In this document: positions 38,698-47,311 of the stretch, piece by piece | Layout: each line of letters starts with the position of its first letter | Position numbering within the stretch: the stretch's first letter is position 1 | Origin: DAIDKA01 sp036489445 | GTDB taxonomy: Bacteria > Pseudomonadota > Gammaproteobacteria > Steroidobacterales > Steroidobacteraceae | Assembly: GCA_036489445.1 (NCBI GenBank) | Contig: DASXFV010000033.1 | Location: forward strand, 1-64,000 | Reading direction: 5' to 3' | Length of the DNA stretch: 64,000 bases | The notes under the pieces: generated by a model | What the model was told of the DNA's origin: nothing | Databases searched by the model: none | What the model saw: the letters and a program-made list of their open reading frames with translations, nothing else | Translations under genes and position numbers: made by a program

Positions 38698-39477
38698 ATG
38701 CCAGTGACGACAAAGAACGGCCGGATACGCAATCGCCCTTCAATGGCCACGAGTGTGGCCTGCGCCTGGGTGTTATCGCTTCTGGTGGTCACTTTCTGCA
38801 GCGTTTCCCACGGCGCGTTCGCCGCCGATACACCGGCGACAGTCGCGGCGCCCCCTGCGGCGGCTGACAGCTCCGCCCCGTCCGCCAGGGCCAAGGCAGT
38901 GGCTGCACAGGTCGAGGCGGCCCTGGCTGCAGCGGATGGCAGTGTGCCAGGCGCACCTGCGACCCCCGCGGGAACCGCTGCAGGGGCCACAGGCGCAGCG
39001 GCCACCACGGCGGCGCCGGGCGCTGCCGATACCCGCAGCCTCGATGAGGACACCCAGCAGCTCAAGAAGGATGTGGTGGATCTGAACCGCGACCTGTTCG
39101 TGCTGGAGGAGGAACTGCTGTTCCCCGCCAATACCCAGGTCGCCGTGTATGTATCCATGGACGTGGGGGAATTCTTCGCCCTCGATTCCATCACGCTGAA
39201 GCTCGACAACAAGGAAGTCACCAATTATCTGTACACGCCCCGCGAGGTGGATGCGCTGCTCAAGGGCGGTGTGCAGCGGCTGTACCTGGGCAATCTCAAG
39301 GTGGGCAACCACGAACTGGTGGCGTTCTTCACGGGCAAGGGGCCGGACAACCGCGACTATCGGCGTGGCGCCTCCCTTAAATTCGACAAGAGCATCGGCG
39401 CCAAGTACCTGGAGCTGAAGATCGAGGACCGGCAGCGCAAGATGCAGCCGGAGTTTGAGATCAAGGACTGGGAGTAG
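38698..39477 (+). CDS. Exported protein of unknown function in the envelope locus
   Basis: About 259 residues. A signal peptide (ACAWVLSLLVVTFCSVSHGAFA) precedes an Ala/Pro-rich linker, a coiled-coil-like segment (LDEDTQQLKKDVVDLNRDLFVLEEELLFP), and a beta-rich C-terminal domain (VAVYVSMDVGEFFALDSITLKLDNKEV; GNHELVAFFTGKG). ATG 38698 has GGAAG upstream; ATG 38683 overlaps the preceding stop (ATGA) and is the alternative. Homologues, as I recall, are sometimes labelled AraC-like, but no helix-turn-helix is visible and it is clearly exported. It could be a periplasmic adaptor. Confidence 0.75.
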   Translation: MPVTTKNGRIRNRPSMATSVACAWVLSLLVVTFCSVSHGAFAADTPATVAAPPAAADSSAPSARAKAVAAQVEAALAAADGSVPGAPATPAGTAAGATGAAATTAAPGAADTRSLDEDTQQLKKDVVDLNRDLFVLEEELLFPANTQVAVYVSMDVGEFFALDSITLKLDNKEVTNYLYTPREVDALLKGGVQRLYLGNLKVGNHELVAFFTGKGPDNRDYRRGASLKFDKSIGAKYLELKIEDRQRKMQPEFEIKDWE

Positions 39478-39486
39478 CCGCTCCCG

Positions 39487-41385
39487 ATGCGAGTCCTGCG
39501 CCAGTTGTCGTGCGTCCTGTTGGCGGCTCTTGCGAGCGTGGCCCAGGCGGCGCAGCGCCCCGACCCGCAGCAGCTGCCGCCCATCCGGGTGCAGGATCTG
39601 CAATACGGGGATGTGCTCTTCCATTATTACCAGCAGGACGATTTTGAGGCGCTGACCCGCCTGCTCGCCTACCAGCACTGGAACCAGCTGCCGCACCATG
39701 AAAAGGATTCACAGCTGCTGTTGGGCGGCCTGTACCTGTCCTTGGGTCTGTACAACGAGGCCGGTGAGCGGTTCTCGCAGCTGTTGACGCAGCAGGTGCC
39801 GCAGGGTGTGCGCAATCGCGCCTGGTTCTACCTGGGACAGATCTGGTACGCCCGTGGCTACCTGGACAAGGCGGTCGACGCGCTGCGCCAGGTGCAAGGC
39901 CCGCTGCCGGCACAACAAGAGGCACAGAAGACCCACCTGCTGGCCAATGCACTGCTGCGTGAGGGTCATTTTGATGAGGCGATTGCGCTGCTCAGGGCCT
40001 TCAAGGGGCCTGCGGACTGGCTCGCCTTTGCGCAGTACAACCTGGGTATCGCGCTGGTGCGGCAGAAGCGGCTGCCCGAGGCGGATGTTGCCCTGACCAC
40101 GGTGGGTACGCTCAAGACTTCGAGCCAGGAACTGCTCGCGCTGCGCGACCGCGCCAATCTCGCGCTGGGATTCGCGTATCTGCAGGCCAATCAGCCGGAT
40201 AAGGCGCGCGTGCCGCTGGAGCGCATAAGGCTCAATGGCGCGTATTCCAACAAGGCGCTACTCGGGCTGGGCTGGGCCGACAGTGCGCTTGGGGACTACC
40301 AGGCCGCTTTATCCCCCTGGACCGAACTGCGCAAGCGCAGCCTGCTGGACTCGGCGGTGCAGGAAGCCTACCTGGCGGTGCCGTATGCCTACGGCAAGCT
40401 CGAAGCCAACGCCCAGGCCGCCCAGGATTACGAGTCAGCCTTGACTTCATTTGCCACAGAGCAGAAGGCGCTGGACGGTGCCATCGATCGCATCCGGTCC
40501 GGAACCATGCTGCAGGAACTGCTGGCAGGTGATGCGCAGACGCACTATGGCTGGTTCTGGCAGCTGCAGAATCTGCCCGACGAGCCTGAATCGCGCTATC
40601 TGTACGCCATCATGGCAGGGCACGACTTCCAGGAGGGCCTGAAGAACTACCGGGATCTGACCTTTCTGGGCTCGACGCTGGATGTCTGGTCGGACAGCAC
40701 GCAGGCCTTCGGCGACATGATTGATACGCGCGAGCGCGCCTACGCGCAGCGCCTCCCCCAGGTCGATCAGCTGCTGGCCTCGGGTGCCGTCGATCAGCTG
40801 CAACACCGCCGGGATGATCTGGAGGCGCGCCTGAGCGGCATCGAGGCGCGTCAGGACGTGGCCGCGCTCGGCTCGCCCGAAGAGCGCGCCCACTGGGAGC
40901 AGATCCGCCAGCTGGAGGATGCGCTGGCCGCGGCCCCGCACGATCCACAAAATGACGCCCTGCGCGAGCGCCTGCGACTGGTCAAAGGCGTGATGTTCTA
41001 CCAGCTCAATGAGGCCTTCAAGGCGCGGGAATGGCAGGAGCGGCGCACGCTGAAGGATCTGGACCTGGCATTGCACGAGGCGCAGAGCCGCTGGATTCGC
41101 GTCGATCGTGCGCGCCACAGTGTGCCGACCAATACCGGGGAATTCGCCGCCCGGCTCGCGGCTCTAAAGACGCGGATCACCGAACTGCAGGCGCGCCTGG
41201 CGAGCGCGGAAAAGGCGCAGCAGGCCTATTTGCAGCAGATTGCCGTGGCCGAGCTGTCCGATCAGAAGGAGCGCCTGGACGCCTACGAAGTGCAGGCGCG
41301 CTTCGCCCTGGCGACCATGTACGACAAGGCCGCCAGCGCCGCCCCGGCAGCACCGCCGGCGCCAGCGTCGGGAGCACCGAAGTGA
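39487..41385 (+). CDS. Periplasmic TPR-repeat protein (first of three)
   Basis: 632 residues with a signal peptide (SCVLLAALASVAQA). The N-terminal two thirds consist of helical TPR-like repeats (LLLGGLYLSLGLYNEAGERFSQLL; AWFYLGQIWYARGYLDKAVDALR; LLANALLREGHFDEAIALLRAF). The C-terminal part (about residues 430-600) is charged and heptad-like, probably coiled coil (LQHRRDDLEARLSGIEARQDV; LQARLASAEKAQQAYL), and the end is Ala/Pro-rich. Likely a protein-protein scaffold in the periplasm. It overlaps the next TPR gene by GTGA. Confidence 0.85.
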   Translation: MRVLRQLSCVLLAALASVAQAAQRPDPQQLPPIRVQDLQYGDVLFHYYQQDDFEALTRLLAYQHWNQLPHHEKDSQLLLGGLYLSLGLYNEAGERFSQLLTQQVPQGVRNRAWFYLGQIWYARGYLDKAVDALRQVQGPLPAQQEAQKTHLLANALLREGHFDEAIALLRAFKGPADWLAFAQYNLGIALVRQKRLPEADVALTTVGTLKTSSQELLALRDRANLALGFAYLQANQPDKARVPLERIRLNGAYSNKALLGLGWADSALGDYQAALSPWTELRKRSLLDSAVQEAYLAVPYAYGKLEANAQAAQDYESALTSFATEQKALDGAIDRIRSGTMLQELLAGDAQTHYGWFWQLQNLPDEPESRYLYAIMAGHDFQEGLKNYRDLTFLGSTLDVWSDSTQAFGDMIDTRERAYAQRLPQVDQLLASGAVDQLQHRRDDLEARLSGIEARQDVAALGSPEERAHWEQIRQLEDALAAAPHDPQNDALRERLRLVKGVMFYQLNEAFKAREWQERRTLKDLDLALHEAQSRWIRVDRARHSVPTNTGEFAARLAALKTRITELQARLASAEKAQQAYLQQIAVAELSDQKERLDAYEVQARFALATMYDKAASAAPAAPPAPASGAPK

Positions 41386-44237
41386 ACGCGCCCTCCAGTG
41401 CCACGCCCTGGACGGTGGCCATGGCCTCGGTGTGGGTATGCCTGGGCGCGTGCGCGGCGGGCAACGCGTCGGCGGCGGACCCCGCGCAGCCTGCGCCGAC
41501 CATCGGGGACCTGGTGCGCAAGCCCCCAGTGCCCGTGCAGAAGAACACCGCGGCGGCCGGTGATGCCGCCAGGGCGATGGACAACTACAAGCGCTTCCTG
41601 GCGCTGCAGCGTACGGATCCGAACCTGCGGGCCGAGGCCATGCGCCGCCTGGGCGATCTGAATCAGGAGGCCGACCAGCTTGATAGCCTGGACAAGGATC
41701 TGTCGCAGGTCGACCTGATGAGTGCCGAGGCGATACGGCTCTACACGCTGTTGTTGAAGCTGTATCCGGACTACGCGCGCAACGATCAGGTGCTGTACCA
41801 GATGGCGCGCGCCTACGAGGCCACCAACAAGCCCGACCAGGCGCTGGCCACGCTGGATCAGCTCATCGCCCGTTATCCTGGGACGCGGATGCTGGATGAG
41901 GTGCAGTTCCGGCGCGGTGAATTGCTGTTCTCCGCGAAGGACTACCGGCAGGCGGCGACGGCCTATGATGTCGTGATCAAGTTGGGGCGGACTTCCGGTT
42001 TCTACACCCAGTCGCTATACAAGCATGGCTGGTCGCTGTTCAAGGAGTCATTGAACGAGGATAGCCTGCCGTCCTTTGCCGGTGTGCTGGACCAGGAACT
42101 GCTCGACGGCGTGAAGGGCGGACCGATGCACCCGCTGGAGCAACTCTCGCGAGCCAATCGGGAACTGGTCGATGACACGCTGCGGGTGATGAGCATCACC
42201 TTCTCGTATCTGGATGGCGCGCACAGCGTGGATGCTTTCCTGGCGGGTCGTGGCAATCCGGCCTACGCCTATCTGCTGTATTCGCGCCTCGGCGATCTGT
42301 ATGTGGACAAGCAGCGCTACCAGGATGCCGCCGGCGCGTATCGGGCGTTCGTCGGGCGCGACCCGGACAATGTGCATGCGCCGGGGCTTGCCATGCAGAC
42401 CATCGAGGCCTACAGCAAGGGTGGCTTTACGGATCTGGTGATTGAGGGCAAGCGCGAGTACGTCGAGCACTATGATTTCACGGATCCATTCTGGAAAGCT
42501 CGGGCGCGCCAGGACTATCCGCAGGTCGTGAAGGAATTGCAGACCAACCTGCGGGACCTCGCCACCTTCTTCCATGCCGCCGCGCAGAAATCCAAATTGC
42601 CTGCGGACTACAGTCAAGCGGCGCACTGGTATCGCAGTTACCTGGCGTCCTTCCCGGATGCGCCCGACTCCGCCGCCACCAACTATCTGCTGGCCGACGC
42701 ATTGTTTGAAAGTCAGCAGTACGGCGCGGCGGCGACGGAGTACGAGCACACCGCCTACGGGTACCCCAAGGATGCCAAGTCGGCCACCGCGGCCTACGCG
42801 GCGGTGGTGGCCTACCAGAAAGGGGAGGAAGGTCTCAGCGGGGATGCCCGCAACACCTGGCACCGACGTGCAGTCGATGCGAACATCAAGTTCGCGCAGA
42901 CCTTTCCCGAGCATCCTGAAAGCAGCACGGTCCTGACACACGCGGCGGAAGATCTGTTTGCAGCACACGACCTGGCGCGGTCCATCCAGGTGTCGCAGCT
43001 GCTGCTGGCGCGCTCGGCGCCGGTGCAGATCGCGCAGCAGCGCATCGCCTGGAACATCATCGGGCAGTCCCAGTACGAACTGGGCGTGTACGACCAGGCC
43101 GAGGCGGCCTTCATCCAGGCGCGTGATCGGACCCAGGGGCCTGATCCGGCGGACGTGAAGCTGCGTACGGACCTCACCGAGCGGATCGCCGAATCCGTGT
43201 ATCGCCAGGGCGAAGCCCGTCGCAAGGCCGGCGATGCCAGCGGGGCCGTGGCGGATTTTCTGCGGGTCGCGAAGGTCGCTCCGGATTCGAAGATTGTCGC
43301 CACCTCGCAGTATGACGCGGCGGCGGGGCTCATCAACCTCAAACAATGGGATCAGGCCATCGCAGTGCTGGAGCCGTATCGCAAGCAGTTCCCGAATGCG
43401 GCGAACACCGAGGATGTGACCCGCAAGCTTGCGGTCGCCTATGCCGAGAGCAACCGGCCGGCGGACGCGGCGCTCGAATTCGAACGCATCTCCGGCAACG
43501 CCGCCGAGGACCCGGCCGTGCGCCACGAGGCGCTGACTCGCGCCGCGGATCTGTACGCTAAGGCTGGTAACCCGGTGAAGACCGTTGCCATGCTGCAGCG
43601 GGTGGTCGCCGAATACCCGACTCCGGTGCCCGAGGCCATCGAGGTGCGCGAGCAGCTGGCGCAGATGGCCGCCAAGTCTGGTGACACCGCCCGTGAACAG
43701 CAGTGGTTGCGGGAGATCGTGCACGCCGATGCCCAGGCCGGGGCGGCACGCACCGATCGCACCAAGTACCTGGCGGCCACCGCGCAGCTGAAACTTGCGG
43801 AGACGCCGCGCGATGCCTTCCGCGCGATCCGCCTGGTGGCGCCGCTCAAGAAGAGTCTCATCGCCAAACGGCGCTCCATGGAAGCGGCTCTGGCCGCCTA
43901 CAAGGCCGCCTCTGATTACCAGGTGGCGCAAGTCACCACCGCCGCCACTTATGAGACTGCGGAGCTGTACCGCAAACTTGGCAAGGATGTGCTGGACTCT
44001 GAAAGGCCTCGCAACCTGAACAAGGATGAGCAGGAACAGTACGAATCCTTGCTGGAGGACCAGTCATTTCCCTTCGAGGAGCAGGCGATACAGATTCACG
44101 AGATCAACACAGCGCGCGCCCGAGACGGCGTCTACGATGAGTGGGTCAAGAAGAGCTTTGCGGCACTCGCTGAGCTGAAGCCCGGACGGTATGGCAAGAC
44201 GGAGCTGACCCAGGATGTCGTTGCGACGCTGCAATAA
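41382..44237 (+). CDS. Large periplasmic TPR-repeat protein (second of three)
   Basis: About 951 residues from GTG 41382, which overlaps the previous stop (GTGA); the longer frame to 41031 lies inside the upstream gene and is rejected. A signal region (AMASVWVCLGACAAGNASA) is followed by many TPR motifs throughout (LYQMARAYEATNKPDQALATLDQLI; YLLYSRLGDLYVDKQRYQDAAGAY; LAVAYAESNRPADAALEFERI). No enzymatic motif was seen. Its size and repeat content suggest a load-bearing scaffold, comparable in kind, not demonstrably homologous, to TPR parts of Glt/Tol-like machines. Confidence 0.85.
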   Translation: MNAPSSATPWTVAMASVWVCLGACAAGNASAADPAQPAPTIGDLVRKPPVPVQKNTAAAGDAARAMDNYKRFLALQRTDPNLRAEAMRRLGDLNQEADQLDSLDKDLSQVDLMSAEAIRLYTLLLKLYPDYARNDQVLYQMARAYEATNKPDQALATLDQLIARYPGTRMLDEVQFRRGELLFSAKDYRQAATAYDVVIKLGRTSGFYTQSLYKHGWSLFKESLNEDSLPSFAGVLDQELLDGVKGGPMHPLEQLSRANRELVDDTLRVMSITFSYLDGAHSVDAFLAGRGNPAYAYLLYSRLGDLYVDKQRYQDAAGAYRAFVGRDPDNVHAPGLAMQTIEAYSKGGFTDLVIEGKREYVEHYDFTDPFWKARARQDYPQVVKELQTNLRDLATFFHAAAQKSKLPADYSQAAHWYRSYLASFPDAPDSAATNYLLADALFESQQYGAAATEYEHTAYGYPKDAKSATAAYAAVVAYQKGEEGLSGDARNTWHRRAVDANIKFAQTFPEHPESSTVLTHAAEDLFAAHDLARSIQVSQLLLARSAPVQIAQQRIAWNIIGQSQYELGVYDQAEAAFIQARDRTQGPDPADVKLRTDLTERIAESVYRQGEARRKAGDASGAVADFLRVAKVAPDSKIVATSQYDAAAGLINLKQWDQAIAVLEPYRKQFPNAANTEDVTRKLAVAYAESNRPADAALEFERISGNAAEDPAVRHEALTRAADLYAKAGNPVKTVAMLQRVVAEYPTPVPEAIEVREQLAQMAAKSGDTAREQQWLREIVHADAQAGAARTDRTKYLAATAQLKLAETPRDAFRAIRLVAPLKKSLIAKRRSMEAALAAYKAASDYQVAQVTTAATYETAELYRKLGKDVLDSERPRNLNKDEQEQYESLLEDQSFPFEEQAIQIHEINTARARDGVYDEWVKKSFAALAELKPGRYGKTELTQDVVATLQ

Positions 44238-44928
44238 TTTGGGCGTACTGCTTGCGGCGGCGCTCCTGGAAGCCGCCTGCAGCACAGCGCACGTGGCTGC
44301 TGTCACCACTACGGCAGCGCCGGTACCGGTGGCGGCTGCGACGCCGACCCCTGTGGCGGTCAAGGGTGGCGCGGATTCCTCGGCACCGGCAGCCCCTGCG
44401 CTGCCGGCCCTGCCGCCGCCGCCGCCGCGTGCGACCGCGGATTTTGCGCGCGCCGTGCAGCTGGTCCGGGCCGGCCAGGATGACGAGGCGGAATTGGAGT
44501 TTCAGCAGATTGCTACGGGGTATCCCTTGTATGCCAGTGCGCTGGTGAACCTGGGGATCCTGTACCGCAAGCATGGCGACCTGGCGAAATCAGACCAGGC
44601 ACTGCATGCGGCAGTGCGGCGTGAAGCCCGCGATGCGGAGGGCTGGTGTGAACTGGGTGTAACGCTGCGGCTGGAAGGCAAATTCCATGACGCGGTGGAC
44701 GCGTACAACCAGGCCATCAACCTGAAGCCCGATTTTGCGGCCGCCTATCGCAACCTGGCGGTGGTGCAGGACCTGTATCTGGGTGAGACCGCCGCGGCAT
44801 TGACGGCTATGGAGCATTACCAGGAACTGGCGGCGGATGACAAGGCTGTCGTCGGATGGATCGCCGATCTCAAACAACGCGCGGGCAAGAACACCGCGCC
44901 GCCCGCGCCTGACAAGGCTGGAGGCTGA
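44215..44928 (+). CDS. TPR-repeat lipoprotein (third of three)
   Basis: 237 residues with a hydrophobic leader and a probable lipobox (LEAAC), a Pro/Ala/Thr-rich linker, then three or more TPRs (ALVNLGILYRKHGDLAKSDQALHAAV; GWCELGVTLRLEGKFHDAVDAYNQAI; AYRNLAVVQDLYLGETAAALTAM). It overlaps the end of the larger TPR gene by 23 bases. Comparable TPR lipoproteins anchor multi-protein envelope assemblies to the outer membrane; the role here is inferred from context. Confidence 0.83.
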   Translation: MSLRRCNNLGVLLAAALLEAACSTAHVAAVTTTAAPVPVAAATPTPVAVKGGADSSAPAAPALPALPPPPPRATADFARAVQLVRAGQDDEAELEFQQIATGYPLYASALVNLGILYRKHGDLAKSDQALHAAVRREARDAEGWCELGVTLRLEGKFHDAVDAYNQAINLKPDFAAAYRNLAVVQDLYLGETAAALTAMEHYQELAADDKAVVGWIADLKQRAGKNTAPPAPDKAGG

Positions 44929-44930
44929 TC

Positions 44931-45491
44931 ATGAAAGTACATCGTATCGTTGCCCTTTCCATCGCTACGCTGGGCGCCCTGGCCTGCATCTTACCGGCCT
45001 TCGGTCAGGCCCAGCCGCAGGATGATCTGCAACCCGGGGTGAACACCTCGGCCTTGCCAGCGCAACCGCCCGCGGCCGCCAAGACCGCCAAGACCGCCGA
45101 GGCCGCCGAGAGCGCCGAGGGTGCCAGGAGCGGCACCCACAGCAATGGCAAGACCAGCACCAAGACCAGCACCAAGACCAGCACCAAGAGTGGGGCGGGC
45201 ACGGCTGCGGCCGCCGGCACATCCGCCAAGGGCGGCAAGGCGATCGACCGGCTCGACCTCGACACGACGCAGATCACCGGCAACAAAGAGCTGCCCAAGG
45301 TCATGTACGTGGTGCCCTGGAAACGGGCCGACTTGGGGGATCTTACCGGCAAGCCGGCGAACAGCCTGGTGGATGAGGTGTTGCAACCGGTCGACCGTGA
45401 CGTTTTCAACCGCGAAGAGCGGTACTACCACACAGTTGCACCACAAAAGAGTCCCTCAGAGCCGCAGGCGGGGGTGGCCGCCGGTCATTGA
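44931..45491 (+). CDS. Exported low-complexity protein of unknown function
   Basis: 186 residues: signal peptide (LSIATLGALACILPAFG), a low-complexity Ala/Lys/Glu region containing KTST repeats (residues about 74-87), and a short conserved-looking C-terminal part (DRLDLDTTQITGNKELPKVMYVVPWKRADLGDL, shown here by its ends DRLDLDTT and VPWKRADLG). The repeats come from a 12-base tandem repeat. It starts three bases after the TPR lipoprotein gene. The C-terminal part looks like a docking peptide. No family recognised. Confidence 0.75.
   Translation: MKVHRIVALSIATLGALACILPAFGQAQPQDDLQPGVNTSALPAQPPAAAKTAKTAEAAESAEGARSGTHSNGKTSTKTSTKTSTKSGAGTAAAAGTSAKGGKAIDRLDLDTTQITGNKELPKVMYVVPWKRADLGDLTGKPANSLVDEVLQPVDRDVFNREERYYHTVAPQKSPSEPQAGVAAGH
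45150..45188 (+). repeat. 12-base in-frame tandem repeat (KTST)
   Basis: AAGACCAGCACC occurs three times in perfect tandem followed by a partial fourth copy. Each unit encodes Lys-Thr-Ser-Thr, so slippage would change protein length without frameshift. Confidence 0.9.
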
Positions 45492-45605
45492 GGGTAGTGC
45501 CGCCCACTGCGGCATGCGGGATGAGAATTAGGTCGTAGCATTTTACGGTTATGTCATTAAGTTGGGACAGCTTGTCGAGGTTCGCCTGCTGTTTGGGGAG
45601 TTGTG

Positions 45606-46265
45606 ATGAATATTTGGGATGGTCTGGTCAAATTTTTTCAGGGTGGCGGGAATTTCATGTTCCCGATAGCGGTCGTGCTCGTGGTCGGCCTGTCGATCGC
45701 GATCGAGCGCTACATCTATCTGGTGCGCGTCTCCACGCGTAATCGGCAGCTGTGGAATGAGATCGTGCCCATGCTCTCGCAGGGCAACTTCCGGCAGGTG
45801 GTGCAGATCACCTCCAAATCCGAGTCGGCGATCGCGCAGATCCTCAATTACGGTCTGGCGCGCATCCAGGCGGCGCGGCGCCGCGACGATATTGAAAAGG
45901 CCATGGAAGAGAGCCTCATGGAGGTGGTGCCGCGCCTTGAAAAGCGCACCCACTACCTGGCGACCTTTGCCAATCTGGCCACACTGCTGGGGTTGCTCGG
46001 CACGGTCATGGGCCTGATCAACGCCTTCCATGCCGTGGCCACGGTCAACCCGGCCGAGAAGGCCAATCTGCTCTCGGCCAGCATCTCGGTGGCCATGAAC
46101 TGCACAGCCTTTGGCCTGATGACGGCGGTGCCGCTGCTGTTCATCCATGCCTTCCTGCAAACCAAGACGACCGAGCTCGTCGACAGTCTGGAAATGGCGT
46201 CAGTGAAATTCCTGAACGCTGTGACTGAGCGTCGCCCCGAGGCGCCAGCGCCCGCCGCGGCCTGA
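45606..46265 (+). CDS. ExbB/TolQ/MotA-type proton channel subunit
   Basis: 219 residues with three membrane helices at about 18-38, 117-140 and 158-182, the TolQ/ExbB topology. The second and third helices have the usual small-residue pattern (LATLLGLLGTVMGLINAF; SISVAMNCTAFGLMTAVPLL). The ATG at 45606 follows GGGGAG at six bases. With the two ExbD-like proteins downstream it should form a proton-motive-force-driven motor in the inner membrane. The 114-base gap before it is the largest in this stretch and could carry an internal promoter. Confidence 0.92.
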   Translation: MNIWDGLVKFFQGGGNFMFPIAVVLVVGLSIAIERYIYLVRVSTRNRQLWNEIVPMLSQGNFRQVVQITSKSESAIAQILNYGLARIQAARRRDDIEKAMEESLMEVVPRLEKRTHYLATFANLATLLGLLGTVMGLINAFHAVATVNPAEKANLLSASISVAMNCTAFGLMTAVPLLFIHAFLQTKTTELVDSLEMASVKFLNAVTERRPEAPAPAAA

Positions 46266-46284
46266 CGCGCGCGGCAGGACGTAC

Positions 46285-46785
46285 ATGCGCCGTTCATACG
46301 ATGCCCGGAAGCTCGCGCGCCGCAATCGGCAGCCCGCCGAGCTGCTGCTGGTCCCCATGATCGACATCTTCACCGTGCTGGTGACGTTCCTGTTGATGAC
46401 CGCCGTCTTCTCCCGGACGGTGGTCCTGCAGCTGGACCTCCCCACCGCACAGGGGACGATGCCCGAGCTGCCCAAGGACCTGCAGCTGGAGGTGCTGGTG
46501 CGCCACAACCTGCTGGAGGTGGCCGATCGCAACACCGGACCGTTGAAGGACCTGCCCAACACGCCCCAGGGCTATGACTACGACGGTCTGACGGCGTTTC
46601 TGAAGATGGTGAAGGCGAAATTTCCGCAGAAGACGGATGCGTCCGTGCTGCTGGAGAAGGACACGCCGTATGACACCCTGGTGCAGGTGATGGACCATGT
46701 GCGCGTGTTTGAAGCCACGAATGGCTTCGCGACCGCGCAGGCGGAGCTGTTCCCGACCATTTCCGTGGGAGATGCTCCGCCATGA
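46285..46785 (+). CDS. ExbD/TolR-type motor subunit (first copy)
   Basis: 166 residues with one N-terminal membrane helix (LLVPMIDIFTVLVTFLLMTAVF) carrying the conserved proton-binding aspartate, Asp27, and a periplasmic domain. The pattern P-x-I-D is intact, so it should be functional. It overlaps the second ExbD gene by four bases (ATGA). One ExbB with two different ExbD paralogues resembles AglR with AglQ and AglS of Myxococcus. Confidence 0.9.
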   Translation: MRRSYDARKLARRNRQPAELLLVPMIDIFTVLVTFLLMTAVFSRTVVLQLDLPTAQGTMPELPKDLQLEVLVRHNLLEVADRNTGPLKDLPNTPQGYDYDGLTAFLKMVKAKFPQKTDASVLLEKDTPYDTLVQVMDHVRVFEATNGFATAQAELFPTISVGDAPP

Positions 46786-47303
46786 TGTCCAATCGCGCGC
46801 GGCGCATGGCCGTGCACCATCAGCGCCACCGGGCAGGATTCCAGCTGAACCTGATTCCGCTCATCGACATTCTGTCGGTCATGGTGTCATTTCTGCTGGT
46901 GTACTCCACGGAGGTGGAAGTCATCCAGAACAGCAAGGGCATCGAAATCCCGCAATCCATTTCAGAGACGGCACCGGACCACTCCGTCGTCGTCATGATC
47001 ACCAAGACCGATCTGTTCGTGCAGGGCGAACTGATCGAAAGCGTCAAGGACGTGCAGGCGGACCCGGGGGCGACCGTGGTCCGGCTGAGTGCGGCTCTGA
47101 AGCGCCCGCTGCTGGTTGGCAGGGATATCTCCGAGGCTACGCTGGCCGCTCGGGAAATCACCATCATGGCTGACAAGACGCTGCCCTATGAGGTGCTGAA
47201 GAAGGTCATGGCCACCTGCACTGACGCGGACTACGGCAAGATTTCGCTGGCCGTGCTGCAGAAAGAGAAACCGGTGACCCTCGGCCGGGCGCCGGCGGCG
47301 TAG
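46782..47303 (+). CDS. ExbD/TolR-type motor subunit (second copy)
   Basis: 173 residues; single membrane helix (NLIPLIDILSVMVSFLLVYS) with the conserved Asp29, then a periplasmic domain (VEVIQNSKGIEIPQSI; PYEVLKKVMATCTDADYGKISLAVL). It differs clearly from the first copy, so the two probably form a heteromeric rotor dimer or serve separate positions. It is followed nine bases later by the AgmX/TonB-type gene. Confidence 0.9.
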   Translation: MMSNRARRMAVHHQRHRAGFQLNLIPLIDILSVMVSFLLVYSTEVEVIQNSKGIEIPQSISETAPDHSVVVMITKTDLFVQGELIESVKDVQADPGATVVRLSAALKRPLLVGRDISEATLAAREITIMADKTLPYEVLKKVMATCTDADYGKISLAVLQKEKPVTLGRAPAA

Positions 47304-47311
47304 GGCGACTC

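Noticed and set aside
42048..43931. 627-codon open frame on the minus strand inside the large TPR gene
   Set aside because: High-GC antisense shadow; it has no family motifs, while the plus-strand TPR protein fits its operon and has a signal peptide.
45150..45188. Short tandem repeats considered as a CRISPR-like array
   Set aside because: No spacers; it is a contiguous 12-base repeat in a coding sequence, and no cas genes are present.
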